Assembly (NCBI GenBank): GCA_017409845.1
Contig: JAFQRY010000002.1
Location: 104,940-168,939 of the forward strand
From: Clostridia bacterium
GTDB taxonomy: Bacteria > Bacillota > Clostridia > Oscillospirales > Acutalibacteraceae
Direction of reading: 5' to 3'
DNA length: 64,000 bases
The translations under genes and the position numbers were made by a program. Each line of letters opens with the position of its first letter. Positions within the stretch are counted from its first letter, which is position 1. Below, piece by piece: positions 52,441-62,215 of the stretch. Below the pieces are notes generated by a model that ran no database searches, was not told where the DNA came from, and saw only the letters and a list, made by a program, of their open reading frames with translations.

Positions 52441-55064
52441 TATTTCACTATCTTTTTATTTTTGACGAGCTTGCTGTTTGCATTGATGTAAGAATATTTA
52501 CGGCATTTGAAAAGCTCTTTTCTGCCGTTTTCGTTTCTTGTGAAAACGAGTTCAAATTTACCGCCTGCGGATTTGAGATTCTTTGCAAGAATTTCCGCCG
52601 TTTCTTTATTGACGGCAATTACCGACGGGCAAGCATAGCTCTGAACGTAGTTTCTGCTTGTGAGTTTTGAAATACCCTTTGTGCCGATGAGAAGATATCT
52701 CGGGTCATCAATGGGCGAAAGAAGCTCGGAAACCGCCTTTGCAAAAACGTTCTTTTCTCTGACGGTTGCTTTTGAAAGAGAACAGTTGACGGTATTCTTC
52801 TTTTCGGATTTTCTGACAGAAACGGTTGCTCCCCTGCTCTCGATTTCGCCGATTTCTTTGAGCGTTTTAAGAATAGCATTTGAAATGTTGGAAACTGTTT
52901 TTTCGGGCGATGAATTCTTCATAACAACCGATGCTGATTTGATAAGTAACACGGCAGCAATTGCCGCTATAATAAATCCGAGCAGACCGCCGAAGAATCC
53001 AGACGTTGCGATTATGATTATTGCAAGAACAATCAGAACAGCTAAAACTATTGCATAAATCTTGTTCTTATGTACTGCACTTGCAGGCTGAACTTCGGCA
53101 GGGATTTCGCTGACTTCTTCAATCTCGGGTCTTGCCTTGCCCTTGACGGCGGCATTCCATCTGCCTGCCATAAGTTTTCTTGCAGCGGCAAGTGAAAGCA
53201 TCTGATTATTGATGCTTTCAAGTCCGTTTGCATCATAGGGCGCTTTGAGAATATCAATTCTGTCCGTACCGCTTTCGATAACATCGCTGTTATATGCGGG
53301 TGCCTGGAAGCAGGCAAAACGGCGTTTCATCGTTTCAAAATCATCGCTGATGATTTCGTCTTTTGAATCGGGTTCAACCGTCACGAGATGCCAGATATTC
53401 GACACCTTTTCGGGATTCTTTTTATCAATTCGGATTGCTCTGCCACGCATCTGATTTGAGAGCATAAAGCTGCCCACAAAACTTGCAAGAATGAGCGAAT
53501 TGATATTCGGCGAATCCCAGCCTTCGCCGAGCAAGGATTTTGTTCCGATAAGTACATTGATAACACCAAGCTGAAATGCTTTTGTTATAATGCTGACCTT
53601 ATTTTTATTTGAACCGCTGAAAATGATTTCGGTGTGATTTGTGTTTTCAAGCTTCTTTATTCTGCACGGCACACCTTCGTTATATGCGATTTCCTGCGCA
53701 GTTTCAACGGCTGAATCGGGCAGAAGAACAAGCGTACCCGAAAGCACGGCAACCTTCGCATCGGGATTTGTTCTGCGAATTGATTCAAAAACGGGTACCG
53801 TGCCGAGAGCGTGGATTTCTTCGTCCGTGCCGACAAGCTTCAGCATATCCTTTTTGATGTAGTCGGTAAGAATGAGCATACGCAGAAAGTCACCGAGATT
53901 CTGATATTCGCTTGCAACGATTTTATTTATGCTTTCAAGCTTGCCCGTTGAAGAAACGAGCATTTTGTTGATTTTATCGCTTGATGCAAGTCTGACCTTT
54001 CTCTTTTCAATAAGAGCTTCTTTTGAAAGAATCGCTTTTAATTCTTCGCTGATTTCTTCCGTAAAAACATCGGGCTTATCAATGATAAACTGAAATGCTT
54101 TTTCGGCTTCGGCTATTGAATAAACGAGTGCTTTTCTGCCTTCAAACACCTTTTCTTCAAGACTTTTTGAAATATTAGCATTCCCTTGTTTTGCAACACA
54201 GACAAGCGATTTGAAGCCTGCAAGGTTATCATAGAGTATTTCTTCGTTACCTGCCGCATTTGAAACCTGCAGAGCCTTTGAAAGCAGACCGCTTCTGATT
54301 ATTTCATCGGTAACAGCCGTTGCTTTTGCCTTGTAATTTGCAAGAATCTGCGATTCTTCCGCTGTCGGATAGCTGAAATATATATAGTCCTGATGAGGGC
54401 AGAGAGTTTTCTGCATAACAAGCTGAGGAACGAAAATCTCCTCGTCAATATCGCCGCAGAGAGTCTGATATCTGTTCCATTCGGCAGGTGCACTGTCATA
54501 GGGCGGCGTTGCGGTGAGAGCGATGATTGTTACGCCTTCTCCAAGCATTGCAACAAACTTTTCAAGAGCCTTCTGCCATTCGCTTTTAAGATGATGCGCC
54601 TCGTCAAGGCAGATTGTCTTTATGCCTGCCTTTTTGATTTCGGAAAGCAAATCGAAATTACTGAAATCCTGCGTTTCTTCGGCTTCAAATTCATCTTCAT
54701 CCGCTTCGGATTCCATAACGGTTTTTGTGAAAGCGGCGTGAAGTGCCTGATATGTGATTGAGGTTATCAGCTTCGGATTTGTGAGCGAATAGGAAATATA
54801 TTCATCGGGATTCTCCGTTTCGGGCAGATATGCTTCAACAAATCTTTCGCCCCACTGCTGACGGATTGTAACCGACGGCGACATAACGAGCGCAGGCGCA
54901 TTCTGCCTGCGGACAAGCTCCAGACCGAGAATAGTTTTACCGCTGCCCGGTGCGGCAACAATATGTATTCTTTTATCTTTCAGATGCTTCTGCGAATTAT
55001 CAAGCACTGCCTGCTGATAATCACGGAAGGTCCATTTGAATTTTACTTTGCTGAAATCTTTCAT
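52440..55064 (-). CDS. Superfamily II DEAH helicase with C-terminal membrane segment
   Basis: An 874-residue protein. The helicase core is clear: FRDYQQAVLD, Walker A APGSGKT (38-44), DEAHH from residue 154, TATP (184-187), and motif VI QMRGRAIR near 535. This is the RES_III/XPB-like branch. At about 668-713 there are two hydrophobic stretches (IYAIVLAVLIVLAIIII and GLLGFIIAAIAAVLLI) forming a likely membrane hairpin, so both the helicase and the last 155 residues would be cytoplasmic. That last part is an unrecognised mixed domain. No nuclease motif found. It stands alone between terminators, next to a mobile element. A role in phage defence or RNA/DNA handling at the membrane is only a guess. 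Confidence 0.88.
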   Translation of the reverse strand: MKDFSKVKFKWTFRDYQQAVLDNSQKHLKDKRIHIVAAPGSGKTILGLELVRRQNAPALVMSPSVTIRQQWGERFVEAYLPETENPDEYISYSLTNPKLITSITYQALHAAFTKTVMESEADEDEFEAEETQDFSNFDLLSEIKKAGIKTICLDEAHHLKSEWQKALEKFVAMLGEGVTIIALTATPPYDSAPAEWNRYQTLCGDIDEEIFVPQLVMQKTLCPHQDYIYFSYPTAEESQILANYKAKATAVTDEIIRSGLLSKALQVSNAAGNEEILYDNLAGFKSLVCVAKQGNANISKSLEEKVFEGRKALVYSIAEAEKAFQFIIDKPDVFTEEISEELKAILSKEALIEKRKVRLASSDKINKMLVSSTGKLESINKIVASEYQNLGDFLRMLILTDYIKKDMLKLVGTDEEIHALGTVPVFESIRRTNPDAKVAVLSGTLVLLPDSAVETAQEIAYNEGVPCRIKKLENTNHTEIIFSGSNKNKVSIITKAFQLGVINVLIGTKSLLGEGWDSPNINSLILASFVGSFMLSNQMRGRAIRIDKKNPEKVSNIWHLVTVEPDSKDEIISDDFETMKRRFACFQAPAYNSDVIESGTDRIDILKAPYDANGLESINNQMLSLAAARKLMAGRWNAAVKGKARPEIEEVSEIPAEVQPASAVHKNKIYAIVLAVLIVLAIIIIATSGFFGGLLGFIIAAIAAVLLIKSASVVMKNSSPEKTVSNISNAILKTLKEIGEIESRGATVSVRKSEKKNTVNCSLSKATVREKNVFAKAVSELLSPIDDPRYLLIGTKGISKLTSRNYVQSYACPSVIAVNKETAEILAKNLKSAGGKFELVFTRNENGRKELFKCRKYSYINANSKLVKNKKIVK

Positions 55065-55153
55065 AATATCACATCCGTTTGCCGATTTTTACAAATATAA
55101 TTATATCATATATTTTCGGTTTTTCATCATGCTTTTTTGAATTTTTTAAAAAA

Positions 55154-55175
55154 GACGGCAGATTTCTCTGCCGTC
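55154..55175 (-). terminator. Terminator after the secreted Cys-tail protein
   Basis: GACGGCAGA and TCTGCCGTC form a 9-bp stem with a 4-base loop; the minus strand then reads TTTTTT. Confidence 0.85.
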
Positions 55176-55192
55176 CGATAAAGCATTCAATT

Positions 55193-55984
55193 TTAGTGCT
55201 CTGCTCCGCATTCGCAGACAAGATTTTTGTCGAAGAGCTTCTGGAAGAAAAGAACAATCTTATAGAAGAAACCTTCAATTCCGCCTTTATGGCATTTGCA
55301 TTCACAATCTTTGTAAACTGCTTCTGCAGAAACATTGAAAACTCCCATTGTGAACGTTGTTTCAGAATCATAATAATCTTCGGGGGTTGCGCCTGTGATA
55401 TTCCAACAATAAAAAATCTTGCCGTCAATCTGATCTGCCGTGATTGTTACAACGTTGCCGATAACCGCACTTGAAGCAGAAGCTTTTCCGTTTATAACGC
55501 TGATATCGGTTCCGGGTGTTTCAGAATCACCGAGTTTGATTCTTATAATGCACATTGCTTTGCCGTTACTGCCATGATTATAAAGATAATATGCACTGTC
55601 GCTGGGCAGATATGAATTGAAATTATAATAGGGAATTTCTTTGCCGTCATATACAACCTTGAACTCATCAGCGGCAGGAAGCTCATAGCCGCCGATATAG
55701 AATGTTGTGAGCACATAATATTCCTTTTCGGGGTCAGCTATCTGGCCGTCGCAACTGGGAACCTCTGTTGACATGATTACCGAATAATATGGCTCCTGAT
55801 TGTAGTCAAGCGAAGGGAAGCAAGGGGTGAGGTTTGAGTTTTTGAGAGTTTCTCCGTAATAGATTGAGGGGAACTTGCTGATTTCAATAACCTTTGTTGC
55901 AGCTGATGCCGAAGTCATTGAAATGCTCATCATTGCAAAAACAGTAATGACAGCGAGCATAATTGCCGTTATTTTTTTTATCAT
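55193..55984 (-). CDS. Secreted protein with Cys/His-rich C-terminal tail
   Basis: A 263-residue exported protein: residues 1-29 are a signal peptide ending SASAA. The mature part is beta-rich and Tyr-rich with no named family. The last 35 residues are distinctive: CECKCHKGG, then an amphipathic GFFYKIVLFFQKLF, then CECGAEH. I recall similar CxCxCH...FFxKIxxFFxKLF...CxCG tails on other secreted Clostridia proteins, which suggests an uncharacterised sorting or anchoring signal. It follows the frameshifted gene by 17 bases. Confidence 0.75.
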   Translation of the reverse strand: MIKKITAIMLAVITVFAMMSISMTSASAATKVIEISKFPSIYYGETLKNSNLTPCFPSLDYNQEPYYSVIMSTEVPSCDGQIADPEKEYYVLTTFYIGGYELPAADEFKVVYDGKEIPYYNFNSYLPSDSAYYLYNHGSNGKAMCIIRIKLGDSETPGTDISVINGKASASSAVIGNVVTITADQIDGKIFYCWNITGATPEDYYDSETTFTMGVFNVSAEAVYKDCECKCHKGGIEGFFYKIVLFFQKLFDKNLVCECGAEH

Positions 55985-56001
55985 CTTAAATTATCTCCTT
56001 T

Positions 56002-57590
56002 TTATCCTGCATAATAAATCTCTTCAAAAATCTCATATTCGGGAATGCCGTTGATACAGAGCTGATAATCTGTGCTGTTTCTCTCAACATAAATTCTGCA
56101 TTCTCTGCCGTCACCAAGCTTTGCATCAACGTATGTTTTGCCGTCTGTACGCAGAAGAGTGAACTCTGAGCCTGCTTTGATAAGCTCGGATTTCATATCT
56201 GGAAGAATTTTAATGTTAAAAGCTTCTTTTGATGTAAGAACAAACGGGAAGCTTTTGTCTATGGTATAGAATTCATCGGTCGATTCGGGCATACCTGTTT
56301 CGGAATTCACGGTGTAGGTTTTATCGGCAGCGTATGTTCCGAGAATATCAAAGGTTGTTTCAAGAACAAACTGTGTGGGATTATTGAAAAGAAGCTTCGA
56401 CTGATGGGTATCTTCGTTTTCATCCTCCCAGACCAGACTGCCGAAAGCTGTTCTGTCAAGTTCACCTGCTTCTTTTATCTCATTGCCGTTCAGGTCATAA
56501 ACGAGAATGTTTGTGTAATCGTTATAGCCGTGGGGCACAAGATAAACAAAATATCTGCCTTTTGAATTGACAAGATAATATTCGGCGCTGAAAGCATAAA
56601 CATCTTCAACCGTGAATTCGTTACCGTTGAGATTAATGCTGATATCTTTATATGAGCCTTCTTCCGTGTAATACGAAAGACCGGCGCTGATAGTATCTTT
56701 TTTACCGTCAGACGGATTCATATCAAACTCAACATCGTTCCATTCGGAAAGTGTTACGGCATATGATTCGGGGGCAACCGTATATTTCTTATTGAAAAGC
56801 TCGGGATATTCGTCAAAATAAACCGTGGCGGTAATAAGACCTGCTGCAAAGGATGCAATTTCATAGGGACTGAAACAGAAGGTTACACCCTGATAACCGA
56901 TTGTCCAGTTAAACTGTTCTGCTGTGTATTCCGAAAGAACTTCTTCAAGTGAACCGAAAAATCCGTCTGCAAATTCATCTTTTGAATTTATCTTTTCCGA
57001 AAGAATTGCAGGAAGAGATGAAATGTCGGTCATAACATCGGTTATAACAAGCTCTTTACCCGTTACGGTATCGAAGTTATATCCGCCATAGCCGTAGTTG
57101 GGATGTGCGCCGCCCGAAAACTCATCGGCATCGCTTCTGACGCTCAGAACAACGTTATCTGCTCTTTGGAGAATTCGTTGTTTGCGGTGTAAACCGCAGG
57201 CTGTTCGCCGTCTTCATAATAATAATCAAGCTGTTCCGATGCATATTCATCAAGCTCTTTTGCCTTATCCTTATAGAACTCTGTTTTATCATCATTAAGA
57301 GAATCAAGAGCTTTTGCAAGGCGGGGATATTCTTTTTTATTTTCTTCTGAAAGATGCAATTTCTGATAGTTTACCTCTGTCAGATAGTAATACTCTTCAG
57401 TATACGTTTCATACTCATAGGCTTTTTCTGTATAAACGGAAAGAAACTCTATGTCATTTTTCTTTTCTGCTGAATTGTTATTTCCTGCACTTGTTGATTC
57501 ATTTACGGGATTTTCGGGATTATCTGCATTGCAAGCTGCAAAGCTGAAAAGCATAGCAGCTGCGAGAACAAGCGATATAAACTTTTTCAT
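56002..57590 (-). pseudogene. RsiV/DUF3298-type lipoprotein gene with a frameshift
   Basis: The N-terminal frame (from 57590) encodes a lipoprotein: MKKFISLVLAAAMLFS then FAAC, a Glu/Tyr-rich region, and ends near 57144. The following sequence, in another frame to 56002, continues with RADNVVLSVRSDADEFSGGAHPNYG, KELVITDV and IGYQGVTFCFSPYEIASFAAG, the hallmarks of the DUF3298/RsiV-like outer domain. The frames must join near 57165-57175 (GAATTCTCCAAAGAGCAG), where one base seems lost. The C-terminal 200 residues are an extra domain. The RsiV domain binds lysozyme in Bacillus. The break may be real or an assembly error. Confidence 0.8.
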
Positions 57591-57612
57591 AAAATCACCT
57601 TAAAAATTAATA

Positions 57613-57639
57613 GGAGTGACCGCCGAAAACGGCCACTCC
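57613..57639 (-). terminator. Terminator at the end of the zinc-ribbon cluster
   Basis: GGAGTGGCCG and CGGTCACTCC-type arms form a hairpin on the minus strand, followed by TATTAATTTTT. It separates the cluster from the frameshifted gene. Confidence 0.7.
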
Positions 57640-57646
57640 GTTAAAT

Positions 57647-58636
57647 TCAGTTGATTACGATTGTTTCGATAAGGGGTGTTGCATCTGCAACGGAGCAGCT
57701 CCATACCATAACGTACATTGCATTGCCTGTTGATGTTTTTGCAACAAGATATGTAACACCTGTGTTGGATTCGATAGCATCAAATGAGTTTGCACCGATT
57801 GTTACAGATGTGTATTCCTTGTTGGGATATGCATAGCCGAACTGCCTTTTCTGAACTTCGTATTCCATGCTCTGCTCGTCATAAACATAAACAGCGGCAT
57901 TTGCACCGAGAGAAGTGTTGGTGAAAGCAAGTGAGCTTTTATCCGATTGTGCTTCGTCATAGATAAAGCCGCCTGCAGGAGTAACTGTTACAAAGCCTTT
58001 ATCTGTTGTAATAGGTCCGTTTGCGGGAGCTTCGGGTTCGCCTGCATCGGTGTTTTCAACTTCTGCGGCACCTGCTTCAATTGTAAGATTTTCATAAACA
58101 GTCTTGAAAAGTTCGCCTGCACGGAGTGCTGCGTAATCGTCCCTCTTTGCGCCTTCAGGAAGCTTGAACTCAAGCATAGCAAACTCAAAATTGTTGAAGC
58201 AAACGATAATCTGCATTGCGGAAGGTCCGTTCTGACGGATATATGTTGTGAATTCGCCGATTTTACCTTCTTCAAAGATTGTATTATTTCTGAAGCTCTT
58301 TGTTACATAATCGTGAACTGAATCGTATGCTGCATGAGTGACGGCAAAAGCAACACCGATATTCACTTCTGCATTTTCAAGAGTACCGCACTTGACGATA
58401 TTGGTCTGTGCAAGGAAGTTGCCCTCTGTGTTGGCTTCGTTGAAAGCAAACTCACCAATGGGAGTTCTGATTGTGAGCTTGTTGGTTTTGCCGTCTGTAA
58501 CAACGGTTTCATCAAATTTGGGAGCTTCGGTTGTTGTTTCGGTGGGCTGAGTTGTGTCGGGATTTTCGTTACCGCCGCAGGCAGCGAATGAAAGAAGCAT
58601 TGCAAAAGCCATAAGAATTGCTAAAAGTTTTTTCAT
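57647..58636 (-). CDS. Lipoprotein with two related domains
   Basis: A 329-residue lipoprotein: signal with lipobox FAAC (Cys20), Thr-rich linker, then two related domains (about 50-185 and 212-329). Each has a beta start with a PxGxFxxxEAxxx pattern (TPIGEFAFNEANTEG; TPAGGFIYDEAQSDKS), a VYDxxSMxYE/YDSVHDY-like helix and a late aromatic strand (MQIIVCFNN; MYVMVWSCS). The family is not known to me. It ends the minus cluster and follows the zinc-ribbon protein by 30 bases. Confidence 0.8.
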   Translation of the reverse strand: MKKLLAILMAFAMLLSFAACGGNENPDTTQPTETTTEAPKFDETVVTDGKTNKLTIRTPIGEFAFNEANTEGNFLAQTNIVKCGTLENAEVNIGVAFAVTHAAYDSVHDYVTKSFRNNTIFEEGKIGEFTTYIRQNGPSAMQIIVCFNNFEFAMLEFKLPEGAKRDDYAALRAGELFKTVYENLTIEAGAAEVENTDAGEPEAPANGPITTDKGFVTVTPAGGFIYDEAQSDKSSLAFTNTSLGANAAVYVYDEQSMEYEVQKRQFGYAYPNKEYTSVTIGANSFDAIESNTGVTYLVAKTSTGNAMYVMVWSCSVADATPLIETIVIN

Positions 58637-58666
58637 TTTAATTTACCTCCAAAAAATATTCTTTGG

Positions 58667-59263
58667 TTATTGATTTTTCGGCTTTCCGCATTCCGTGCAG
58701 AACTTGCCTTTATTTCTGTTTCCGCAGGAACAGACCCAATCTTCAGGCTTTTTTGTTCCGCATTCGGTACAGAACCTGCCCGAATTGTTATTGCCGCAGA
58801 CACATTGCCAGACGGCATTGCCCTGCGGTGCAGGTGCAGAAACAGGAGCAGAAGCAATGTTCATAGTCGCAACAGTCGAAAGCAATTTTTCCGTTCTGGG
58901 GTCAATTTCGATAAGCACATCATTTATTGCGGTGGCTCTGATGCCTGCTCTCGCTTCCCAACCTGCAATTGCGAAGTCCTGCAGAATCAAATCAGCCTGT
59001 GTGTCTGCCTTATATTTCAGCTCATCAACAGAGCAGCCTTCCGCAAACATTTTTGTAAAGGTCATTTCAGCAACACGTGATGCATCATTTTTAATAAGGT
59101 CAACGGGAAGCTGACCGCCGAACATAGTATTGAATTTATCAGGATCTGCAATCTCAATATTAAGAATTGCCGTAAACTTAACTTCCGTAAACAGTTTATA
59201 TGTACCCTGTACCACTTCGGTATGAAAACGACCGTCAAATTGAATTCCGTTAAAAGCTTCCAT
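58667..59263 (-). CDS. SPFH-like fragment protein with double zinc ribbon
   Basis: A 198-residue protein starting at 59263 (GGAGG 7 bases upstream). The first 140 residues (GTYKLFTEVKFTAILNIEIADPDKFNTMFGGQ, then a helical stretch) resemble the second half of YdjI/virion-core-type SPFH proteins, without the usual N-terminal half. The end has two zinc ribbons: CVCGNNNSGRFCTECG and CSCGNRNKGKFCTECG. It may join or compete with the full-length SPFH protein whose end lies at the right edge. The SPFH link is an inference from pattern. Confidence 0.7.
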   Translation of the reverse strand: MEAFNGIQFDGRFHTEVVQGTYKLFTEVKFTAILNIEIADPDKFNTMFGGQLPVDLIKNDASRVAEMTFTKMFAEGCSVDELKYKADTQADLILQDFAIAGWEARAGIRATAINDVLIEIDPRTEKLLSTVATMNIASAPVSAPAPQGNAVWQCVCGNNNSGRFCTECGTKKPEDWVCSCGNRNKGKFCTECGKPKNQ

Positions 59264-59278
59264 TTGTTTCACCTCCGA

Positions 59279-59887
59279 TTATGCCCAGGGGTTTGCACTT
59301 TCAGGCTGACGGATACCGACGAGAATAAACTGCTCCCAGAGATACCATTTACCGTCCTTTGCCTTACGCATCTGAACGCTTCGGGGACTGTCTGCACCAC
59401 CCGATGTGATATAAAGCGTTGCATAACCCTCATTCTGATATGAATAGGGACTTTCGCTGACGATTATTGTATAGGGTTCCGCAGGAGTATAATCGTTTGC
59501 AGGAATTGAGCCTTCAAAATAGGAACGGGGAACGTAATCGCTGTCACGGAATCTGTCTGCAATAAATGACATTTCTTCGCCGCTTAAAGGTCTTGGTCCG
59601 CGAAGGAAGTTAACCATCTGCAAAGCAAGGTCTTTGTTCTGCGGATAATAGCAGAAGGCAAGAACGGTCATTGCGGCTGTTTCAAACGGAGTTGTCAAAG
59701 CAGCCTGAGGCAGAGAAGCAAATTCTTCAAAGGTCGAAGGCAGAGAAGAAAAAACAATCTTTTCTTTCTTGTTTCCGAGATTGCTGACTGCTGATGTTGC
59801 TTTGTTGAAGCCCTGTGTTACAGCAGAGTTTACGCTCTTTTTAATAGCATTTTCTGCTTTGCTTTTGAACATATCAAAAAGTGCCAT
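59279..59887 (-). CDS. Conserved hypothetical protein of the YdjGHI-like cluster
   Basis: A 202-residue protein without signal or membrane helix. It begins with a short amphipathic helix (MALFDMFKSKAENAIKKSVN) that could lie on the membrane. The rest has LRGPRPLSGEEMSFIADRFRD and a C-terminal YATLYITSGGADSPRSVQMRKAKDGKWYLWEQF strand region, which I recall only as an unnamed family common beside TPM-domain genes in Clostridia. It sits between the TPM and SPFH-like genes with tight spacing. Confidence 0.7.
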   Translation of the reverse strand: MALFDMFKSKAENAIKKSVNSAVTQGFNKATSAVSNLGNKKEKIVFSSLPSTFEEFASLPQAALTTPFETAAMTVLAFCYYPQNKDLALQMVNFLRGPRPLSGEEMSFIADRFRDSDYVPRSYFEGSIPANDYTPAEPYTIIVSESPYSYQNEGYATLYITSGGADSPRSVQMRKAKDGKWYLWEQFILVGIRQPESANPWA

Positions 59888-59900
59888 AAGTAATCACTCC

Positions 59901-61118
59901 TTAGAATTTTGCACCCGAGCCGCTGTGAGTTCTGCCTGAAGAGCTTGTGTGCGTTGAGTCATCGTCGCTGCTGTCGCTTGTCTGCTTGGGCTTTGTGTCA
60001 ACGAACGAATATGCATATACATCCTGAGCGCCCGTAACAACCATACTGCCCTGACGGGTATAAACCTTTGCGTGATTCTGAGCAACAACGCTCTTGTTCT
60101 TTGAAGTCATTGAGCCTGTGATAAGCAGACCGACAACTGCACCGACAAGTGCAAGAACAAAGAGCCAGATAACGGGAGTGCCGGGCTTGAGCTGTTCTTC
60201 CGCTCTGTCAAGGTATGTGTTGAATGCCTTTTCGTAATCTTCAGCAATGAGGTAATTCTTCATATCGGTAATGATGCCTTCACGGATTCCCTGGAAGAAA
60301 ACGGATGAGCCGTTACCGTGGGTTGTGATATAAATTTCTCTTTCGCCCTCTTCACCGGGTTTATACACAACAAGCATACCGTCATCGTTTTCGCCGTAAC
60401 CGTAGCCGTTGTAATCATAGAAATCATCGGCATAAGCCTCGGCGATAAGACCGCCGAAATCGGAAGCGGTAACAATAGCAACTTCCATTTCGTATTCTTC
60501 CGCTATTGTATCGCATCTTGCGATAAGTGCGGCTTCAACGTCATCGGGAATGATGTTTGCCTGGTCAACAACGAGAGGAAGAGTTCTTTCAACCTTTTCA
60601 AACTCGGTTACATAGGAACCGGGTGCGTTTGTGACCGCATTGCCGCCTATGGGTGCGGTGTTATAAGAAGGAGCTTCAAGTGCAGTTTCGGCAGCCGCAT
60701 AGAAGCCCATAATGCCGCCGTAGTAGCTTTCGTTTGTGTCGTAAGCTGTTTTCATTGCATCAATAACTGCATCACTGAAAGCTCCGTTTTCATCGCCTGC
60801 AATGTAGTAGTTATAGACCTTTTCCGTTTCATTATGAACGAAAACAACTGCATTTTCCGAATCTGTGTAGCTGTAATATGCTTCTTCGGCAAACTCAGCG
60901 TTTGACATACCGCCGTTATCGGAGATGATGCAGAAAATGAGAGCATAACCGCTTTCGTTTTCTATGCCTGCGGCATAGTTATTGAGTTCATAAAGCTCGC
61001 TGTCGGAAAGATTATACTCAGGGTCATAAACATACTGGCTTGTATAAGCCGATGCGGAAAGCGCCATTGAAAGGCAGACCGTAGCCGCAACAAGAATTGC
61101 AAAAATCTTTTTAGTCAT
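59901..61118 (-). CDS. TPM-domain membrane protein (YdjH-like)
   Basis: A 405-residue exported membrane protein: signal peptide 1-24 (ending ASAY), two TPM-like domains (about 30-160, and 175-300 with LPLVVDQANIIPDDVEAALIARCD), a membrane helix (about 325-345, WLFVLALVGAVVGLLIT) and a Ser/Gly-rich tail ending SSSGRTHSGSGAKF that is typical of these proteins. In B. subtilis YdjH is part of the PspA-linked YdjGHI membrane complex. Confidence 0.85.
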   Translation of the reverse strand: MTKKIFAILVAATVCLSMALSASAYTSQYVYDPEYNLSDSELYELNNYAAGIENESGYALIFCIISDNGGMSNAEFAEEAYYSYTDSENAVVFVHNETEKVYNYYIAGDENGAFSDAVIDAMKTAYDTNESYYGGIMGFYAAAETALEAPSYNTAPIGGNAVTNAPGSYVTEFEKVERTLPLVVDQANIIPDDVEAALIARCDTIAEEYEMEVAIVTASDFGGLIAEAYADDFYDYNGYGYGENDDGMLVVYKPGEEGEREIYITTHGNGSSVFFQGIREGIITDMKNYLIAEDYEKAFNTYLDRAEEQLKPGTPVIWLFVLALVGAVVGLLITGSMTSKNKSVVAQNHAKVYTRQGSMVVTGAQDVYAYSFVDTKPKQTSDSSDDDSTHTSSSGRTHSGSGAKF

Positions 61119-61133
61119 TTCTTCCGCACCTCC

Positions 61134-62213
61134 TTAAAGTGATGAAATAATGTTGATAATTATGTAGATAAGAGCGCCCACAGCCGCACCGCCGAGACCG
61201 CCGATGAGCTTGGCTTTCTTTTCTTCCGTGGGGATATTGCCGACGAATTTACCCGTTTGACCGTTCATTGCGAAGGTGTGATTCTGACCCTTCCACTTTA
61301 CATTGAGAATCCACACGGGATAAAGAGCATACTTATATGAGCCGTTTGCAACCTGCATTGCCGCCTGCATGGGAGTTACGGCATTGTAGCCCTCAACGGT
61401 ATCTTCAAACGCATCAAGTGCGCTTGCCTGAATTCTCTCGTTTGCTCTGCCCATACTCTGGTTTACGTCAACATCATATTTATCTGCAAGGTAGCCTGCA
61501 AGATACGCCGTGTTGAAAGGTACGGCTTCGTTGAGATTGAAGGGCTCGATTGACTCCATAAGGTCGTCGGGCATTTTTGTTGAGCCGTCAACGGGAACAT
61601 TGTCAAAGCCGATTGAGCCGCTTCTGTAAACATTGTAAGCGGTTGTTTCGGTGTATTCGTTCTTACTGTCCGACCAATGCTTATATTTTTCAGCCTGATA
61701 TGTTGCGTTGACAACCGCATCGCAACTGAAAAGCCAATGGGGAACATAAACACCCTTTACTTCGTCAAGCTTGTTTTCGGCAAGGAATGCCTTGGGAACA
61801 AACTTTTTGCCTCTGAAATGCTTTTTGAGCGCTTCCTTTGCGGCTTTTTTATCGAGCTTGAAGGGAATAACAAGGTCGGGCTTGAGTGCACCAGAGAACT
61901 GACCCTGCATAACGACCTGATTGCCGCAGTAGGGGCAGCTTGTTGCGCCGGTTGTCGCATCGGCAACAATCTCACCGCCGCAGGATTTGCAGGCATAAAC
62001 GTTCATTCCGTCTGTTTCGCCTGCATCCCACTGTGAGCCCTGTGAATTCCAGTTAATCTGTTCAACCGTATTTGCGGCAAAATCTTCCGCCTGCTGCATA
62101 GCGGCAATATCAAATTCTGCATCGCAATAGGGACATTTGAGTTTCTGTGCGCCGACATTGAATTCGACTGCACCGCCGCAATGCGGACATTTCTGTTCAG
62201 TTATTGCTGACAA
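61134..62213 (-). CDS. Zinc-ribbon membrane protein (YdjG-like)
   Basis: A 359-residue protein with two N-terminal zinc ribbons (CPHCGG...CPYCDAEF and CKSCGG...CPYCGNQV), a central domain (PDLVIPFKLDKKAAKEALKKHFRGKKFVPKAF, then KGVYVPHWLF) and a C-terminal membrane helix (about 336-357, GGLGGAAVGALIYIIINIISSL). Such proteins are sometimes mislabelled as PriA-like helicases; no ATPase motif is present. It fits YdjG of the B. subtilis ydjGHI operon. Confidence 0.82.
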   Translation of the reverse strand: MSAITEQKCPHCGGAVEFNVGAQKLKCPYCDAEFDIAAMQQAEDFAANTVEQINWNSQGSQWDAGETDGMNVYACKSCGGEIVADATTGATSCPYCGNQVVMQGQFSGALKPDLVIPFKLDKKAAKEALKKHFRGKKFVPKAFLAENKLDEVKGVYVPHWLFSCDAVVNATYQAEKYKHWSDSKNEYTETTAYNVYRSGSIGFDNVPVDGSTKMPDDLMESIEPFNLNEAVPFNTAYLAGYLADKYDVDVNQSMGRANERIQASALDAFEDTVEGYNAVTPMQAAMQVANGSYKYALYPVWILNVKWKGQNHTFAMNGQTGKFVGNIPTEEKKAKLIGGLGGAAVGALIYIIINIISSL

Positions 62214-62215
62214 GG

